DNA from: Polaribacter aestuariivivens
Lineage (GTDB): Bacteria; Bacteroidota; Bacteroidia; Flavobacteriales; Flavobacteriaceae
Reading direction: 5' to 3'
DNA length: 64,000 nucleotides
Assembly (NCBI RefSeq): GCF_005885675.1
Contig: NZ_VANR01000004.1
Location: 1-64,000, forward strand
The notes below the pieces were generated by a model. The model saw only the letters and a program-made list of their open reading frames with translations, did not search any database and had not been told where the DNA came from. This document shows positions 50,489 to 59,477 of the stretch, piece by piece (the stretch's first letter is position 1; each line of letters starts with the position of its first letter). A program made the position numbers and the translations under genes.

Positions 50489-52642
50489 ATGAAATTACAT
50501 AAAAACGATAATTTTAGCAGAAGAAACTTTTTAAAAACATCTGTTTTAGCAAGTGGAGGCATGTTAATTGGATTCAACTTTTTAACGGCTTGCAAGCCAG
50601 AAGCTAAAATGCCAGTAGATATTGCTAGTTTAAACTTTAACGATTTTAATGCTTTTATTAAAATTTCAGATGAAGGTTATGTAACTATTTTTTCACCAAA
50701 TCCAGAAATAGGACAAGGTGTAAAAACCTCTATGCCAATGATTATTGCAGAAGAATTAGATGTAGAATGGAAAACTGTAACAGTAGCTCAAGGAATTTTA
50801 GATACTAAAAATTATACAAGGCAAGTTGCAGGTGGAAGTCAATCTATACGTCAAGGTTGGGATGCTTTAAGACAAACAGGCGCAACTGCAAAACAAATGT
50901 TGGTAAATGCAGCCGCAAAAAAATGGAATGTAGATGCAACCACTTTAAAAGCTTCAAAAGGAATTATAACTAACGAAAAAGGAGAAAAATTAGGTTATGG
51001 AGCTGTTGTAAAAGAAGCTGCTTTACTAGAAGTTCCAGAAAAAGCACAACTAAAAGAAACCAAAGATTTTACCATTATTGGTCAAGATGCTATAAATGTA
51101 GATATTGATAAAATTATTACAGGAGAACCGCTTTTTGGTTTAGACTATAAAACTGAAGGAATGCTGTATGCCTCTGTTTTGAGACCACCAGCTTTTGGAC
51201 AAAAATTAGATACCTATGATGATGCCAAAGCAAAAGCTGTAAATGGAGTTTCTGATGTATTGAAATTTGGAGATAAAATTGCAGTTTTGGCAAGTTCTAC
51301 TTGGGCAGCAATGAAAGGTAAAAAAGCACTTTCTGCGACTTGGAAAACAGATTCGAAAGCAGAAAGTACAGAAAAACACGACAAAATTTTAAACAAAATT
51401 TTAGACGGAAAAGATTTTGACGTTCGAAGAGAAGATGGAAATATAAAAAAGGCATTTTCAACAGCAGATAAAGTAATTGAAAGAACTTATAATTCGCCAT
51501 TTTTACCACACAATTGTATGGAACCTATGAACTTTTATGCAGATGTTACTGCAGATAAAATTCATTTAGTAGGTCCAATTCAAACTCCACAATGGACTGC
51601 AAATAGAGTCGCAAAATTATTAGAAAGAAAAGTAGATGAAATTCATTTAGAAATGACAAGAATGGGTGGTGGCTTTGGTAGACGATTGTATGGAGATTTT
51701 GCTTTGGAAGCTGCAGAAATTTCTAATTTGGCAAAAAAACCGATAAAAGTTGTTTTTTCGAGAGAAGATGATATGACTGCAGGAACATACAGACCTGCTA
51801 TAAAATATAGAATAAAAGCATCTTTAAAAGATGGAAAAGTTACAGGTTATCACTTAAAAGAAGCAGCAGTAAATGGAAATATGTATGGTTTAATTCCTAA
51901 TTTTTTTCCAGCTGGTTGTATTCCAAATTATAAAGTGGAAACTGGCAACTATAAAAGTAACATAACTACAGGAGCTTGGAGAGCACCATATACCAATTTT
52001 TTAGCCTTTGCTGAGCAAAGTTTCTTTGATGAATTAGCAACAGAGCTAAATGTAGATGCGATTCAATTACGTTTAGATTTGCTTCAAAATGTAAAAAATA
52101 CGGACGATAAAAGAATCGAATATTCTGGACAAAGAATGGAAGACACAATTAAGTTGGTAAGAGAAAAATCTAATTGGGGAAAAAATGCTGAAGGAACATA
52201 TCAAGGTTTTGCAGCTTATTATAGCCATAATACACATGTTGCAGAAGTTGCAGAAATAGAATTAAAAGACGGAATTCCTGTAATAAAAAAAGTAACAGTT
52301 GCTGTGGATTGTGGTGTTGTTGTAAATCCTACAGGAGCTAAAAATCAAGTTGAAGGTGGTGTAATTGACGGAATTGGGCATGCAATGTATGCAGATTTTT
52401 CTTTTAAAGATGGAAAACCAGAATATAAAAACTTTGATAAATATAGGTTGATTAGAATGGGTGAAACTCCAAAAGTAGAGGTCCATTTTGTACAAAATAA
52501 TTTATCGCCAACAGGTTTAGGAGAACCAGGTTTACCTCCTGCAGGTGGTGCAGTAGCAAATGCAATTAATGCAGCTTTAGGAAAGAGATTGTACAATCAA
52601 CCATTTGTAAATGAAATTAAAAAGAGTAGTATTTTAGGGTAA
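50489..52642 (+). CDS. Molybdopterin-binding large subunit of a xanthine-oxidase-family enzyme (IorB-like)
   Basis: A 717-residue catalytic subunit. The N terminus has a twin-arginine motif (SRRNFLKTSVLASGG) and then LTAC, a possible lipobox, so it is probably exported and membrane-attached. Molybdenum-cofactor blocks include GQGVKTSMPMIIAEELDVEW, TRMGGGFGRRLYGDFALEA, ITTGAWRAPYTNFLAFAEQSF and GLGEPGLPPAGGAVANAI (catalytic Glu near the end). The IorAB type has no FAD subunit, and none is encoded here, so electrons probably go to a respiratory acceptor. Substrate unknown (aldehyde or N-heterocycle). Confidence 0.9.
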   Translation: MKLHKNDNFSRRNFLKTSVLASGGMLIGFNFLTACKPEAKMPVDIASLNFNDFNAFIKISDEGYVTIFSPNPEIGQGVKTSMPMIIAEELDVEWKTVTVAQGILDTKNYTRQVAGGSQSIRQGWDALRQTGATAKQMLVNAAAKKWNVDATTLKASKGIITNEKGEKLGYGAVVKEAALLEVPEKAQLKETKDFTIIGQDAINVDIDKIITGEPLFGLDYKTEGMLYASVLRPPAFGQKLDTYDDAKAKAVNGVSDVLKFGDKIAVLASSTWAAMKGKKALSATWKTDSKAESTEKHDKILNKILDGKDFDVRREDGNIKKAFSTADKVIERTYNSPFLPHNCMEPMNFYADVTADKIHLVGPIQTPQWTANRVAKLLERKVDEIHLEMTRMGGGFGRRLYGDFALEAAEISNLAKKPIKVVFSREDDMTAGTYRPAIKYRIKASLKDGKVTGYHLKEAAVNGNMYGLIPNFFPAGCIPNYKVETGNYKSNITTGAWRAPYTNFLAFAEQSFFDELATELNVDAIQLRLDLLQNVKNTDDKRIEYSGQRMEDTIKLVREKSNWGKNAEGTYQGFAAYYSHNTHVAEVAEIELKDGIPVIKKVTVAVDCGVVVNPTGAKNQVEGGVIDGIGHAMYADFSFKDGKPEYKNFDKYRLIRMGETPKVEVHFVQNNLSPTGLGEPGLPPAGGAVANAINAALGKRLYNQPFVNEIKKSSILG

Positions 52643-52674
52643 TTAACTTTAATTATACACTTTTTTGGAAATAA

Positions 52675-52708
52675 AAAAATCTCAAGACATTTACGTCTTG
52701 AGATTTTT
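52675..52708. terminator. Rho-independent terminator, bidirectional
   Basis: AAAAATCTCAAGAC (52675-52688) / GTCTTGAGATTTTT (52695-52708), a 6-nt loop, between convergent genes. Confidence 0.92.
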
Positions 52709-52766
52709 ATTTTACTTTTCTTTTCTTTTTCAGTTTTTTCTTTTTCAAGAATTTTTTGGATATATA

Positions 52767-53783
52767 TTATGCTGATACAGCTAACTTATTTTTTTTCTTA
52801 TAATTACTTGGCGAGCAATTATACATTTCTTTAAATCTTTTAGAAAAATAACTTCTACTAGAAAAACCTAAACTATATACAATTTCAGATATTGTTAAAT
52901 CTGTATTCATAATTAAGTCTTCAGATTTTTGTAAACGTACAGATCTAATATATTCACAAACAGTTAAACCGTGCATTAACTTAAAACCTTCTTGTACTTT
53001 TGCAGCTGTAAGACCAACTTTACGAGTTAAAACATTAATTTTATGATCCATATCTGGGTAATTGTTTACATACTCAGTTAAATCTTTAATTAGCTCCATT
53101 TCAGTTTTTGTTAATGAACTTGTTGCAACTTCAGTATTGTTTAAATCTTTTTTATGTTGCTCAATTTCTAAAGCTAAAATTAGGTTTACAACACCTTTTG
53201 TAAGTAATGCTTTTACAACACCTTCGTTTTTAATAGCTCTTAATTGCTTTATGTTTTCTGCAATTTTAAGGTTGTAAGAACCTAAATAAATATAATCTTC
53301 AGTTTTACCATCAATAAAAATATTTTTTATAGCGGTATTAATTTCAGAAGCTTTTCCTTTACTACTTGATGTATTTACAGAAATTATAGTTGTATTAGTT
53401 TCTACACCTTTAAATAATGTAATGGTGTTTTTATTAGAAACAACATTAGATAAAATACTGGTTTGAAACGTTTCTATAGTATTTTTGTTTTTTTGATTTT
53501 TAAAAGAGTGAGAAATTTTTCCTTTAGAACAGTATACAAAATTTACATGAGAGCCAGTTTTTGCATCTATATTTATTTGAAAGTCTTGGTTAGAAGTAAT
53601 ATTAAATTCTAATACACTAATACCATCTTCTAAGCTAATAGAACGAATGGTTCCGTTTGCTATTTTATTATTTATTTTTAAAAATTGTTCTTTTTTTGTT
53701 CTATTTAAAGTACCTCCAATTTCTTTTTGTAATTTATTAAAAAATAAATTTAAGCCGTTTAATTTAGAATTTACAGTAATCAT
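52767..53783 (-). CDS. AraC-family transcriptional regulator
   Basis: A 338-residue regulator. The N-terminal cupin-like domain (about 50-150; SLEDGISVLEFNIT, GSHVNFVYCSKGKISHSF) is followed by a linker and a C-terminal AraC DNA-binding domain (about 235-330): VLTRKVGLTAAKVQEGFKLMHGLTVCEYIRS, then LTISEIVYSLGFSSRSYFSKRFKEMYNCSPSNY. This PqrA/BtrA-like layout is common in Flavobacteriaceae. No cognate operon is obvious: the molybdenum hydroxylase is convergent and terminator-separated. The 331-bp upstream gap is shared with a small secreted protein gene. Confidence 0.88.
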   Translation of the reverse strand: MITVNSKLNGLNLFFNKLQKEIGGTLNRTKKEQFLKINNKIANGTIRSISLEDGISVLEFNITSNQDFQINIDAKTGSHVNFVYCSKGKISHSFKNQKNKNTIETFQTSILSNVVSNKNTITLFKGVETNTTIISVNTSSSKGKASEINTAIKNIFIDGKTEDYIYLGSYNLKIAENIKQLRAIKNEGVVKALLTKGVVNLILALEIEQHKKDLNNTEVATSSLTKTEMELIKDLTEYVNNYPDMDHKINVLTRKVGLTAAKVQEGFKLMHGLTVCEYIRSVRLQKSEDLIMNTDLTISEIVYSLGFSSRSYFSKRFKEMYNCSPSNYKKKNKLAVSA

Positions 53784-54114
53784 GATCGGTTTGATTTTTT
53801 GATTATTATTAATTTATATTCTTAAATAAAGATTAATTAATTACGTTATATCTTTTACTTAAAATGATACTACAAAGAAAACACCTGAATCGACTTTTCG
53901 TGTTACACAATTTTTTTTTTTTGTTATAAGATTTCACATATTCTTATAAAATTTAGTTTTTTAGGACATTAAATCACTTATTTTTAGATGTTTACATTTT
54001 TTTACATGTATCTTTTTAGAAATTATATAAGATTATGAGGTAATTATATAAAGTTTTTTGATAGGTAAGTTTTTATTTTTGAGAAACAAAAAACTGAACA
54101 AAAATTCATAAGAG
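53784..54114. other. 331-bp divergent intergenic region
   Basis: Very AT-rich. A TATTTTTG -7 element (54074-54081) lies 33 bp before the small secreted-protein ATG, with TTTTTTG (54054-54060) upstream at a short 13-bp spacing. A TTACATTTTTTTACATGTA stretch near 53993-54011 contains repeated TTACAT words. No ORF, tRNA or strong hairpin seen. Confidence 0.5.
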
Positions 54115-54408
54115 ATGAAAAATTTAGCACTTACTTATATATTGTTTACTGCGATAATATTTTCGGGAACAAAAACTACAGATTCAAAATTTCAGACAAC
54201 TATAGAAAAAGAAGTAATTGCAACTTTTGATGGAGCAGAAGGAAATTATTATTTCTTTACAGATTCTGAAAGAAAAGCCCTTCAATTTGAAGAATTAGAT
54301 TTAGCTGCAAAAAATAAGTTCGATTTAATTACTGGTGATTATGTTGGAAAGGTTTTTGAAATATCTTATGAAGGTTCAAAAATATTAGATTTGAAAAAGA
54401 AAGAATAA
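54115..54408 (+). CDS. Small secreted hypothetical protein
   Basis: A 97-residue protein with a hydrophobic leader (LALTYILFTAIIFSG). The rest is a small acidic domain (EKEVIATFDGAEGNYYFFTDSERKALQFEEL, then FDLITGDYVGKVFEISYEG) that may form an OB-like or beta-barrel fold: the last part reads like a G-D-Y-V-G-K-x-F beta hairpin. No family assigned. It is a single-gene unit, with its own -7 element and a terminator. Confidence 0.7.
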   Translation: MKNLALTYILFTAIIFSGTKTTDSKFQTTIEKEVIATFDGAEGNYYFFTDSERKALQFEELDLAAKNKFDLITGDYVGKVFEISYEGSKILDLKKKE

Positions 54409-54426
54409 AAGAATACTACCAAATAA

Positions 54427-54452
54427 AAAAACACCTGAAAAGGTGTTTTTTT
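54427..54452. terminator. Rho-independent terminator
   Basis: AAAAACACCT (54427-54436), GAAA loop, AGGTGTTTTT (54441-54450), continuing Ts. Confidence 0.88.
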
Positions 54453-54485
54453 ATTTGTAAATGAGTGTATAATTAGATAAGGAAT

Positions 54486-54635
54486 TTAATTTTTAATTCT
54501 GTAACCCAAAATTCCTAAAACAATAGCAAGTAATAATAGTAGATGAATTAACAAAGATCCTAAGGCAAAAACAAAATAACTTAATGCCCAAATTACAATA
54601 ATAAGTATTGTGATGGTATATAAGAGATTTTTCAT
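54486..54635 (-). CDS. Small Lmo0937-like membrane protein (49 residues)
   Basis: ATG 54633-54635 to TAA 54486-54488. The peptide is almost wholly hydrophobic, with two membrane segments, LLYTITILIIVIWALSYFVF and SLLIHLLLLLAIVLGILGY, ending RIKN. It matches the Lmo0937-family style: about 50 residues, W-A/L in helix one, H-L-L-L in helix two. Such proteins occur next to stress-induced envelope genes. It lies 7 bp downstream of a lipoprotein gene on the same strand and is probably co-transcribed. Confidence 0.82.
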   Translation of the reverse strand: MKNLLYTITILIIVIWALSYFVFALGSLLIHLLLLLAIVLGILGYRIKN

Positions 54636-54642
54636 GTTTCGT

Positions 54643-55188
54643 TTATCTTTTGCTAATAATTTTTTTTACGTTTTCTTTTTGAGCTTTTAAAAAATCTTCA
54701 GTCTCATTGGCCAACACATTCATTTTTATGTTGTTAGATTTTTTAATTAAATTTTCCATGACACTTAATTGCTTATCAAGCATTTCATCAAGTTTTATCA
54801 GGTAATCTTTTTCGCTTTTATGTACACTATCTATTTTGTCTAAAAATAAAACTTCGTCTTTACTAGGTAATAGTATTAATTCGTCTTTAGAAACTTTTTT
54901 TAAGTTACTTAAACGGTTTTGTATTTCGTTATTTAATGATTGTAAAAAAAACTTTGTTTCTACAGTTAAACTGTCTTTAGTTTTTAAATAATTGTTATAA
55001 TTAATTAAACGAATGTAATTTTCAGTTGCAGTAACAAAAAGTTTTGCATCATCTTGGTTTCTAGTAATCTTATCTTCCTTGTTCTTTAAGTTATCTTCTT
55101 CTGTTTTACCATTATTATTGTTGTCGCAAGACATTATTGCAAACAGAAAAACACTAAGAAAAAAGCTTTTTAGTATTTTTTTGTCCAT
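54643..55188 (-). CDS. Hypothetical helical lipoprotein
   Basis: A 181-residue lipoprotein. The ATG at 55186-55188 gives the compact leader MDKKILKSFFLSVFLFAIMSC (lipobox IMSC); earlier in-frame ATGs would add a charged, unlikely N terminus. After an Asn/Glu/Lys-rich linker, the mature protein looks all-helical (EMLDKQLSVMENLIKKSNNIK, ETEDFLKAQKENVKKI), somewhat like DUF4142-type or coiled-coil envelope proteins, but no family is certain. The Lmo0937-like gene follows 7 bp downstream. Confidence 0.7.
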   Translation of the reverse strand: MDKKILKSFFLSVFLFAIMSCDNNNNGKTEEDNLKNKEDKITRNQDDAKLFVTATENYIRLINYNNYLKTKDSLTVETKFFLQSLNNEIQNRLSNLKKVSKDELILLPSKDEVLFLDKIDSVHKSEKDYLIKLDEMLDKQLSVMENLIKKSNNIKMNVLANETEDFLKAQKENVKKIISKR

Positions 55189-55335
55189 ATACATTTGTAT
55201 TGATTTTTTGTATCTGTGCAAAGCTCCATATAAAATATGGTTTTATTGTTATAGAATTTACATGATAAATTATAGAATTTCCATTATTTCATTGAATATG
55301 AAAGGAAAAATGTTTGAAAAACAAAACTAAAAAAA

Positions 55336-57123
55336 TTATTTTAATGGAAGAAATACTTCAAAAATTGCACCCTCATTTATTTTTCCTTCTGCAAAAATAT
55401 AACCTTGATGATTTTCTACTATTTTTTTACAAATAGAAAGGCCAATTCCGGTTCCAGAATATTCATTTTTGTTGTGTAATCTATTAAAAAGCACAAAAAT
55501 ATTTTCAGCATATTCTTGCTCAAAACCAATTCCGTTATCGGTAAAAACTATTTTATGATAGTAGTTGTACTTTGGTTTTTTTAACTTTAAAACGTCATCG
55601 GCTTTTACTTTTGAATAAGAAATGGTAATTATTGGAGGCGTATTTTTTTTGCTATATTTTATAGAGTTACCAATTAAATTTGTAAACAATTGCTGTATTT
55701 GAAAAGGAATAACTGTTATCATGGGTATGGCATCTGCAGTTATTTTTGCGTCTTTTTCTGATATCATTTCTGCCAACTCTTGTTTTGCATTTTCTAACAT
55801 AATATTCATGTTAGTAACTGCAAAAGCTTCTTCAGATTTGTTGGTTCTTGAAAATTGTAACAAATCATCTATTAACAAACGCATTCTTGTAGCTGCTTTT
55901 TTTATTCTATCTAAATATAAAATACCTTTTTCTGATAATGATGCAGCTTCTTTATCTTCTAACCTAGATATAAATGTTTGAATTTTTCTTAAAGGTTCTT
56001 GTAAATCGTGACTTGCAACATAGTTAAAAGACGACAATTCTTTATTATTACGTTCTAGTTCTAAATTTCTTTCTTCTAATAATTTAAAACTTTGTACCTC
56101 TTCAGTAACGTCTGCAGTTGTTCCTAAAACCCTTCTAGTATTGTCTTCACTACTAACCAATACTTTTGCATAGGCTTTAAAATGCCTGATAGTACCATTT
56201 TTTTGAACAATTCTATAATATAAAAAAGGAAGGTTTTCAGTCTCCATCATTTTTGTTACTTGTTCTGTTACATGATTTACATCTTCTGGGTGTACAAATT
56301 GATAAAAGTTTTCTAAATTAGGTTCAAACGATTGTGGTTGTTCGCCTAAAAGACGGTATAAATTATCTGAAAATTCGTATCTGTTTTCTTCAGTAAAATA
56401 CGTCCAAGTACTATGTTTATTTACAATTTCTGATTGATTTGTAGATTCTTTAAAAACCTCTAACTGTCCATTTTTAAACTTTAATATTTTAAGGTTTTTA
56501 TTTATTCTAAAATAGGTAAGCAACAGTAATAATAACATTAAAATTAAAACTGAATAAATAATTATGGGTGTGTTAGAAAGGCTTTCTGTACTTAGTTTTT
56601 TACGTTCTTTAAGCAATTCATTTTGATGATTAATCATTTCGCTAACCTTAGAGCGAATTTCATTCATAATTTTTTTATCTTCAATTAAAAGCGCGTTGAA
56701 TTGTTTTGAATTTAACTTATTTTCATTGGTTAGAGTAAGAATTTGATCTAATGCTTTTAATTTTTTATCAATTAAAGTATTTAACTTTTTAAGGTTATTT
56801 TGTTGTACTGTATCGTTTTTAGTTAATTGTTTTAATCTTGCAAAAGTGTTGTTGGTGTTTTCTCTACCAGAAAAAAAAGGTTGTAAAAACTCTGTGTTTT
56901 CAGAAATTAAATAACCTCTTTGACCTGTTTCGCTGTCTTTTAAATAAGAAAGTATTTGTTCTAATTGTACGTTTACTTCGTAAGTATGTTCTACTAGGTT
57001 AAAAGAATCTACCAATTTACGAACATGTTTATAGGCAAAACCGCCCATACAAAGTATAATAAACAAACTTATACCAAAGGTAATTTTTAAAACACGTTCA
57101 GATTTTACAATTGTTCTTAACAT
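55336..57123 (-). CDS. CHASE3-PAS sensor histidine kinase
   Basis: A 595-residue membrane kinase. Membrane segment one (about 13-32), a periplasmic CHASE3 sensor with the SETGQRGYLISEN signature, membrane segment two (TPIIIYSVLILMLLLLLLTYF, about 185-205). Then a PAS domain (about 240-345; PEDVNHV and TADVTEE), a dimerisation domain with phospho-His in YVASHDLQEPLRKIQ, and a HATPase domain with N box NLIGNSIKYS, FTDNGIGFEQEY and GTGIGLSICKKIVENH. Four bp separate it from the upstream response regulator gene; the two form a clear two-component pair. Confidence 0.93.
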   Translation of the reverse strand: MLRTIVKSERVLKITFGISLFIILCMGGFAYKHVRKLVDSFNLVEHTYEVNVQLEQILSYLKDSETGQRGYLISENTEFLQPFFSGRENTNNTFARLKQLTKNDTVQQNNLKKLNTLIDKKLKALDQILTLTNENKLNSKQFNALLIEDKKIMNEIRSKVSEMINHQNELLKERKKLSTESLSNTPIIIYSVLILMLLLLLLTYFRINKNLKILKFKNGQLEVFKESTNQSEIVNKHSTWTYFTEENRYEFSDNLYRLLGEQPQSFEPNLENFYQFVHPEDVNHVTEQVTKMMETENLPFLYYRIVQKNGTIRHFKAYAKVLVSSEDNTRRVLGTTADVTEEVQSFKLLEERNLELERNNKELSSFNYVASHDLQEPLRKIQTFISRLEDKEAASLSEKGILYLDRIKKAATRMRLLIDDLLQFSRTNKSEEAFAVTNMNIMLENAKQELAEMISEKDAKITADAIPMITVIPFQIQQLFTNLIGNSIKYSKKNTPPIITISYSKVKADDVLKLKKPKYNYYHKIVFTDNGIGFEQEYAENIFVLFNRLHNKNEYSGTGIGLSICKKIVENHQGYIFAEGKINEGAIFEVFLPLK

Positions 57124-57126
57124 GAG

Positions 57127-57573
57127 TTATAGTCTTAATAAAAAATTATCTTTATTTAGTCCACTTGTATGATATTGCCAGTTTATGGTAACTACGTTTG
57201 AGAGTACTTTTTTTAACTGCTTAAAGTCGTTTGGTTTTTTTATGTACACATTAGCTCCCATAACAAAGGTGTTTTCTATATCTTCTTCAGAAGCAGAAGT
57301 GGAGTAAATTGCTATTGCAATATCTTTAAAACGAGCCTCTTTTTTAATTTCTTGTAAACACTGTTTACCAGATTTTTTGGGCATATTTAAATCTAAAAAT
57401 AAAATATTGGGCAGCAAGCTGTTTTCTTTATTTAAATAATCCATGAGCTCAACACCATCATTAAAAGTAGCTACTTTGGTATTTATTTTTAATTCATCAA
57501 AGGCTTCTTCAAAAAACAAACGATCATCTTCATCATCGTCTGCTAAAATTATAAATACATCTTCTTCTTGCAT
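57127..57573 (-). CDS. Single-domain response regulator
   Basis: A 148-residue receiver protein without output domain (CheY/Rcp1-like). The acidic pocket is in IILADDDEDDRLFFEE, the phospho-acceptor Asp is in ILFLDLNMPKKSGKQCL, the switch Ser/Thr in YSTSASEED, and Lys in VYIKKPNDFKQL. Rcp1-like receivers pair with bacteriophytochrome or PAS kinases. It is encoded between an AraC-type regulator (7 bp) and the CHASE3 kinase (3 bp). It probably passes phosphate to, or feeds back on, the kinase; no DNA-binding domain is present. Confidence 0.92.
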   Translation of the reverse strand: MQEEDVFIILADDDEDDRLFFEEAFDELKINTKVATFNDGVELMDYLNKENSLLPNILFLDLNMPKKSGKQCLQEIKKEARFKDIAIAIYSTSASEEDIENTFVMGANVYIKKPNDFKQLKKVLSNVVTINWQYHTSGLNKDNFLLRL

Positions 57574-57580
57574 TGTTTAG

Positions 57581-58144
57581 CTATTTATTTTCGTTACTTA
57601 ATTCTCTTCTTTTTGTAATTATTCTTTGAAAGGCAGAAGGAGTAATACCTGTTGTGTTTTTAAATTGTGTGCTTAAATGTGCAACACTAGAATAATTTAG
57701 TTTAAAAGCAATTTCTGTAAGAGTTAACTCATTATTTGTAATTAACTGTTTTGTATATTCTATCTTTTGAAGAATTATAAAGTTTTCTATAGATGTAAAG
57801 GTAACTTCAGAAAATAAGTTTGATAAATAACCATAACTATGATCTAATTTTTCAGCTAAATACACAGAACTTTTTACGTTAATATTAGTATCGTCATTAA
57901 AAACCATATCTATAATAGTGTCTTTAATTTTTTGTACTAAAATACTTTTTTGATTTTCTACAATTTCGCTTCCGTATTCATTTAAAGCATCATTTAAAGC
58001 GTCTAATTTTTCTTGAGAAACTTTTTCTGTAAATTCAATTTCACCAAACCCTAAAACTTTGTATTTAATTTCGAGTTCGTTTAATTTTTCTTCTAAAAGT
58101 TTATTACAAATTGCTGTAAAATCAAACTTTATAAATATTTTCAT
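57581..58144 (-). CDS. Small AraC-type regulator with HMA/ACT-like N-terminal domain
   Basis: A 187-residue protein: an N-terminal alpha/beta domain of about 75 residues (MKIFIKFDFTAICNKLLEEKL, GFGEIEFTEKVSQ) resembling small HMA/ACT-like folds, then a C-terminal AraC helix-turn-helix (LAEKLDHSYGYLSNLFSEV and TLTEIAFKLNYSSVAHLSTQFKNTTGITP). It leads the operon with the response regulator and kinase, divergent from the DUF3095 gene. It has no receiver, so the link with phosphorelay signalling is by operon only. It may control the divergent gene. Confidence 0.85.
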   Translation of the reverse strand: MKIFIKFDFTAICNKLLEEKLNELEIKYKVLGFGEIEFTEKVSQEKLDALNDALNEYGSEIVENQKSILVQKIKDTIIDMVFNDDTNINVKSSVYLAEKLDHSYGYLSNLFSEVTFTSIENFIILQKIEYTKQLITNNELTLTEIAFKLNYSSVAHLSTQFKNTTGITPSAFQRIITKRRELSNENK

Positions 58145-58237
58145 CTTTACAATATTACAATGCTAATATAATAGATATTTACATATATTTAATTTATACC
58201 TTCGTAAAAAAATAATGATAAACTCCAACATCAATTA

Positions 58238-59416
58238 ATGGCAAACAATACAAACTTTTATAAGAACTTGAAGTTTCATAATATTGCGTTAAGAGAACTT
58301 TTAAAGAGTGAAAATTTATTTAATTCTGTACCAAATAATTGGACAGTTGTGGTTACAGACATTGTAAACTCTACAAGTGTTATTAGAAAAGGAAAACATA
58401 ATGATGTTAATTTGGTTGCAACTGGAAGCATTATTACCGTTTTAAATAAAATAAAAACAATTGACTCTAATATTACAATTCCGTATTTTTTTGGTGGTGA
58501 TGGAGCAACCTTTTTAGTGCCTGACGAAATTTTAAGTTCGGTTTTTTTAGCGCTAGAAAATTATGCTAAACACGTAAAAAACAACTTTAATTTTACCTTA
58601 AGAGTTGGTAAAATTGCAGTTAGTGAAGTATATAAAAGTGAAGCTACAATTAGAATTGCGAAACTAAAATTAAACCCTTTTTTAGTAACTCCAGTTGTTA
58701 TTGGAAATGGATTAAAATATGCTGAAAAATTTATAAAAGACAATTTCAACACTTCTTTAGAGGTTTCTTATAAAAATGTTCCAATTGATTTAGAAGGTAT
58801 GGAATGTAGATGGGATGAAATAGAGCCTATTAGTGAAGATAAAAAAGTAATTTGCTTATTGGTAATGTGCAAAAATGAAACCAAACAAGCTGAAATTTTC
58901 ACTAAAATTATGGATGAAATAGATTATATTTTTGGTGAATTAAGCGAAAGAGCACCTATAACTACTGTAAAACTAAAATTAAATACTTCTTTAGCCAAAA
59001 TTAAACATGAAATGTATGCACGTTTAGGAAAATTGGATAGAAAATATTTGATTAAAAACTGGTTAATTACCAATTTCGGAAAACTTTATTTTAAATATTT
59101 TAAAGCCGGAAAAGAGTATTTGTTTAAAGTATCTCAATTATCAGATACCATTATGTTAGATGGTTCTATAAACACTGTTTTTTCTGGAAATGAAAATCAA
59201 ATAAATAAGCTAAAATTGTTATTAGATAGTTTAGAGTCAGACAGAGAAATTATTTATGGAATACATGCAACGTATGCATCTATAATGTCTTGTTATATTG
59301 AAGATAGAGAAGAAAAGCACATACACTTTGTAGATGGAACTGAAGGTGGTTATACAAGTGCAGCTGGCGAATTAAAAAGAAAATTAAACGCTCATACAGC
59401 ATATTTTTGGAAATAA
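58238..59416 (+). CDS. DUF3095 protein, class III nucleotide-cyclase-like
   Basis: A 392-residue soluble protein of the DUF3095 family. The N-terminal WTVVVTDIVNSTSVIRKGKH resembles the first metal-binding Asp motif of class III adenylate/guanylate cyclases (D-I-x-x-S/T), and PYFFGGDGATFLVPDEI carries a second Asp of similar placement. The remaining domain (about 200-390; YLIKNWLITNFGKLYFKYFKAGKEYLFK) is helical. Cyclase activity is an inference from these motifs and is not established for DUF3095. It is divergent from the AraC/response regulator/kinase operon, with 93 bp between, suggesting shared control. Confidence 0.85.
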   Translation: MANNTNFYKNLKFHNIALRELLKSENLFNSVPNNWTVVVTDIVNSTSVIRKGKHNDVNLVATGSIITVLNKIKTIDSNITIPYFFGGDGATFLVPDEILSSVFLALENYAKHVKNNFNFTLRVGKIAVSEVYKSEATIRIAKLKLNPFLVTPVVIGNGLKYAEKFIKDNFNTSLEVSYKNVPIDLEGMECRWDEIEPISEDKKVICLLVMCKNETKQAEIFTKIMDEIDYIFGELSERAPITTVKLKLNTSLAKIKHEMYARLGKLDRKYLIKNWLITNFGKLYFKYFKAGKEYLFKVSQLSDTIMLDGSINTVFSGNENQINKLKLLLDSLESDREIIYGIHATYASIMSCYIEDREEKHIHFVDGTEGGYTSAAGELKRKLNAHTAYFWK

Positions 59417-59426
59417 TTTTTAAAAC

Positions 59427-59457
59427 AAAAAAGCCGCTAATTAGCGGCTTTTTTTAT
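59427..59457. terminator. Rho-independent terminator, bidirectional
   Basis: AAAAAAGCCGCTAA (59427-59440) / TTAGCGGCTTTTTT (59441-59454), effective TAAT loop, between convergent genes. Confidence 0.9.
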
Positions 59458-59477
59458 TTTATGTAAGAAGTGCAATT

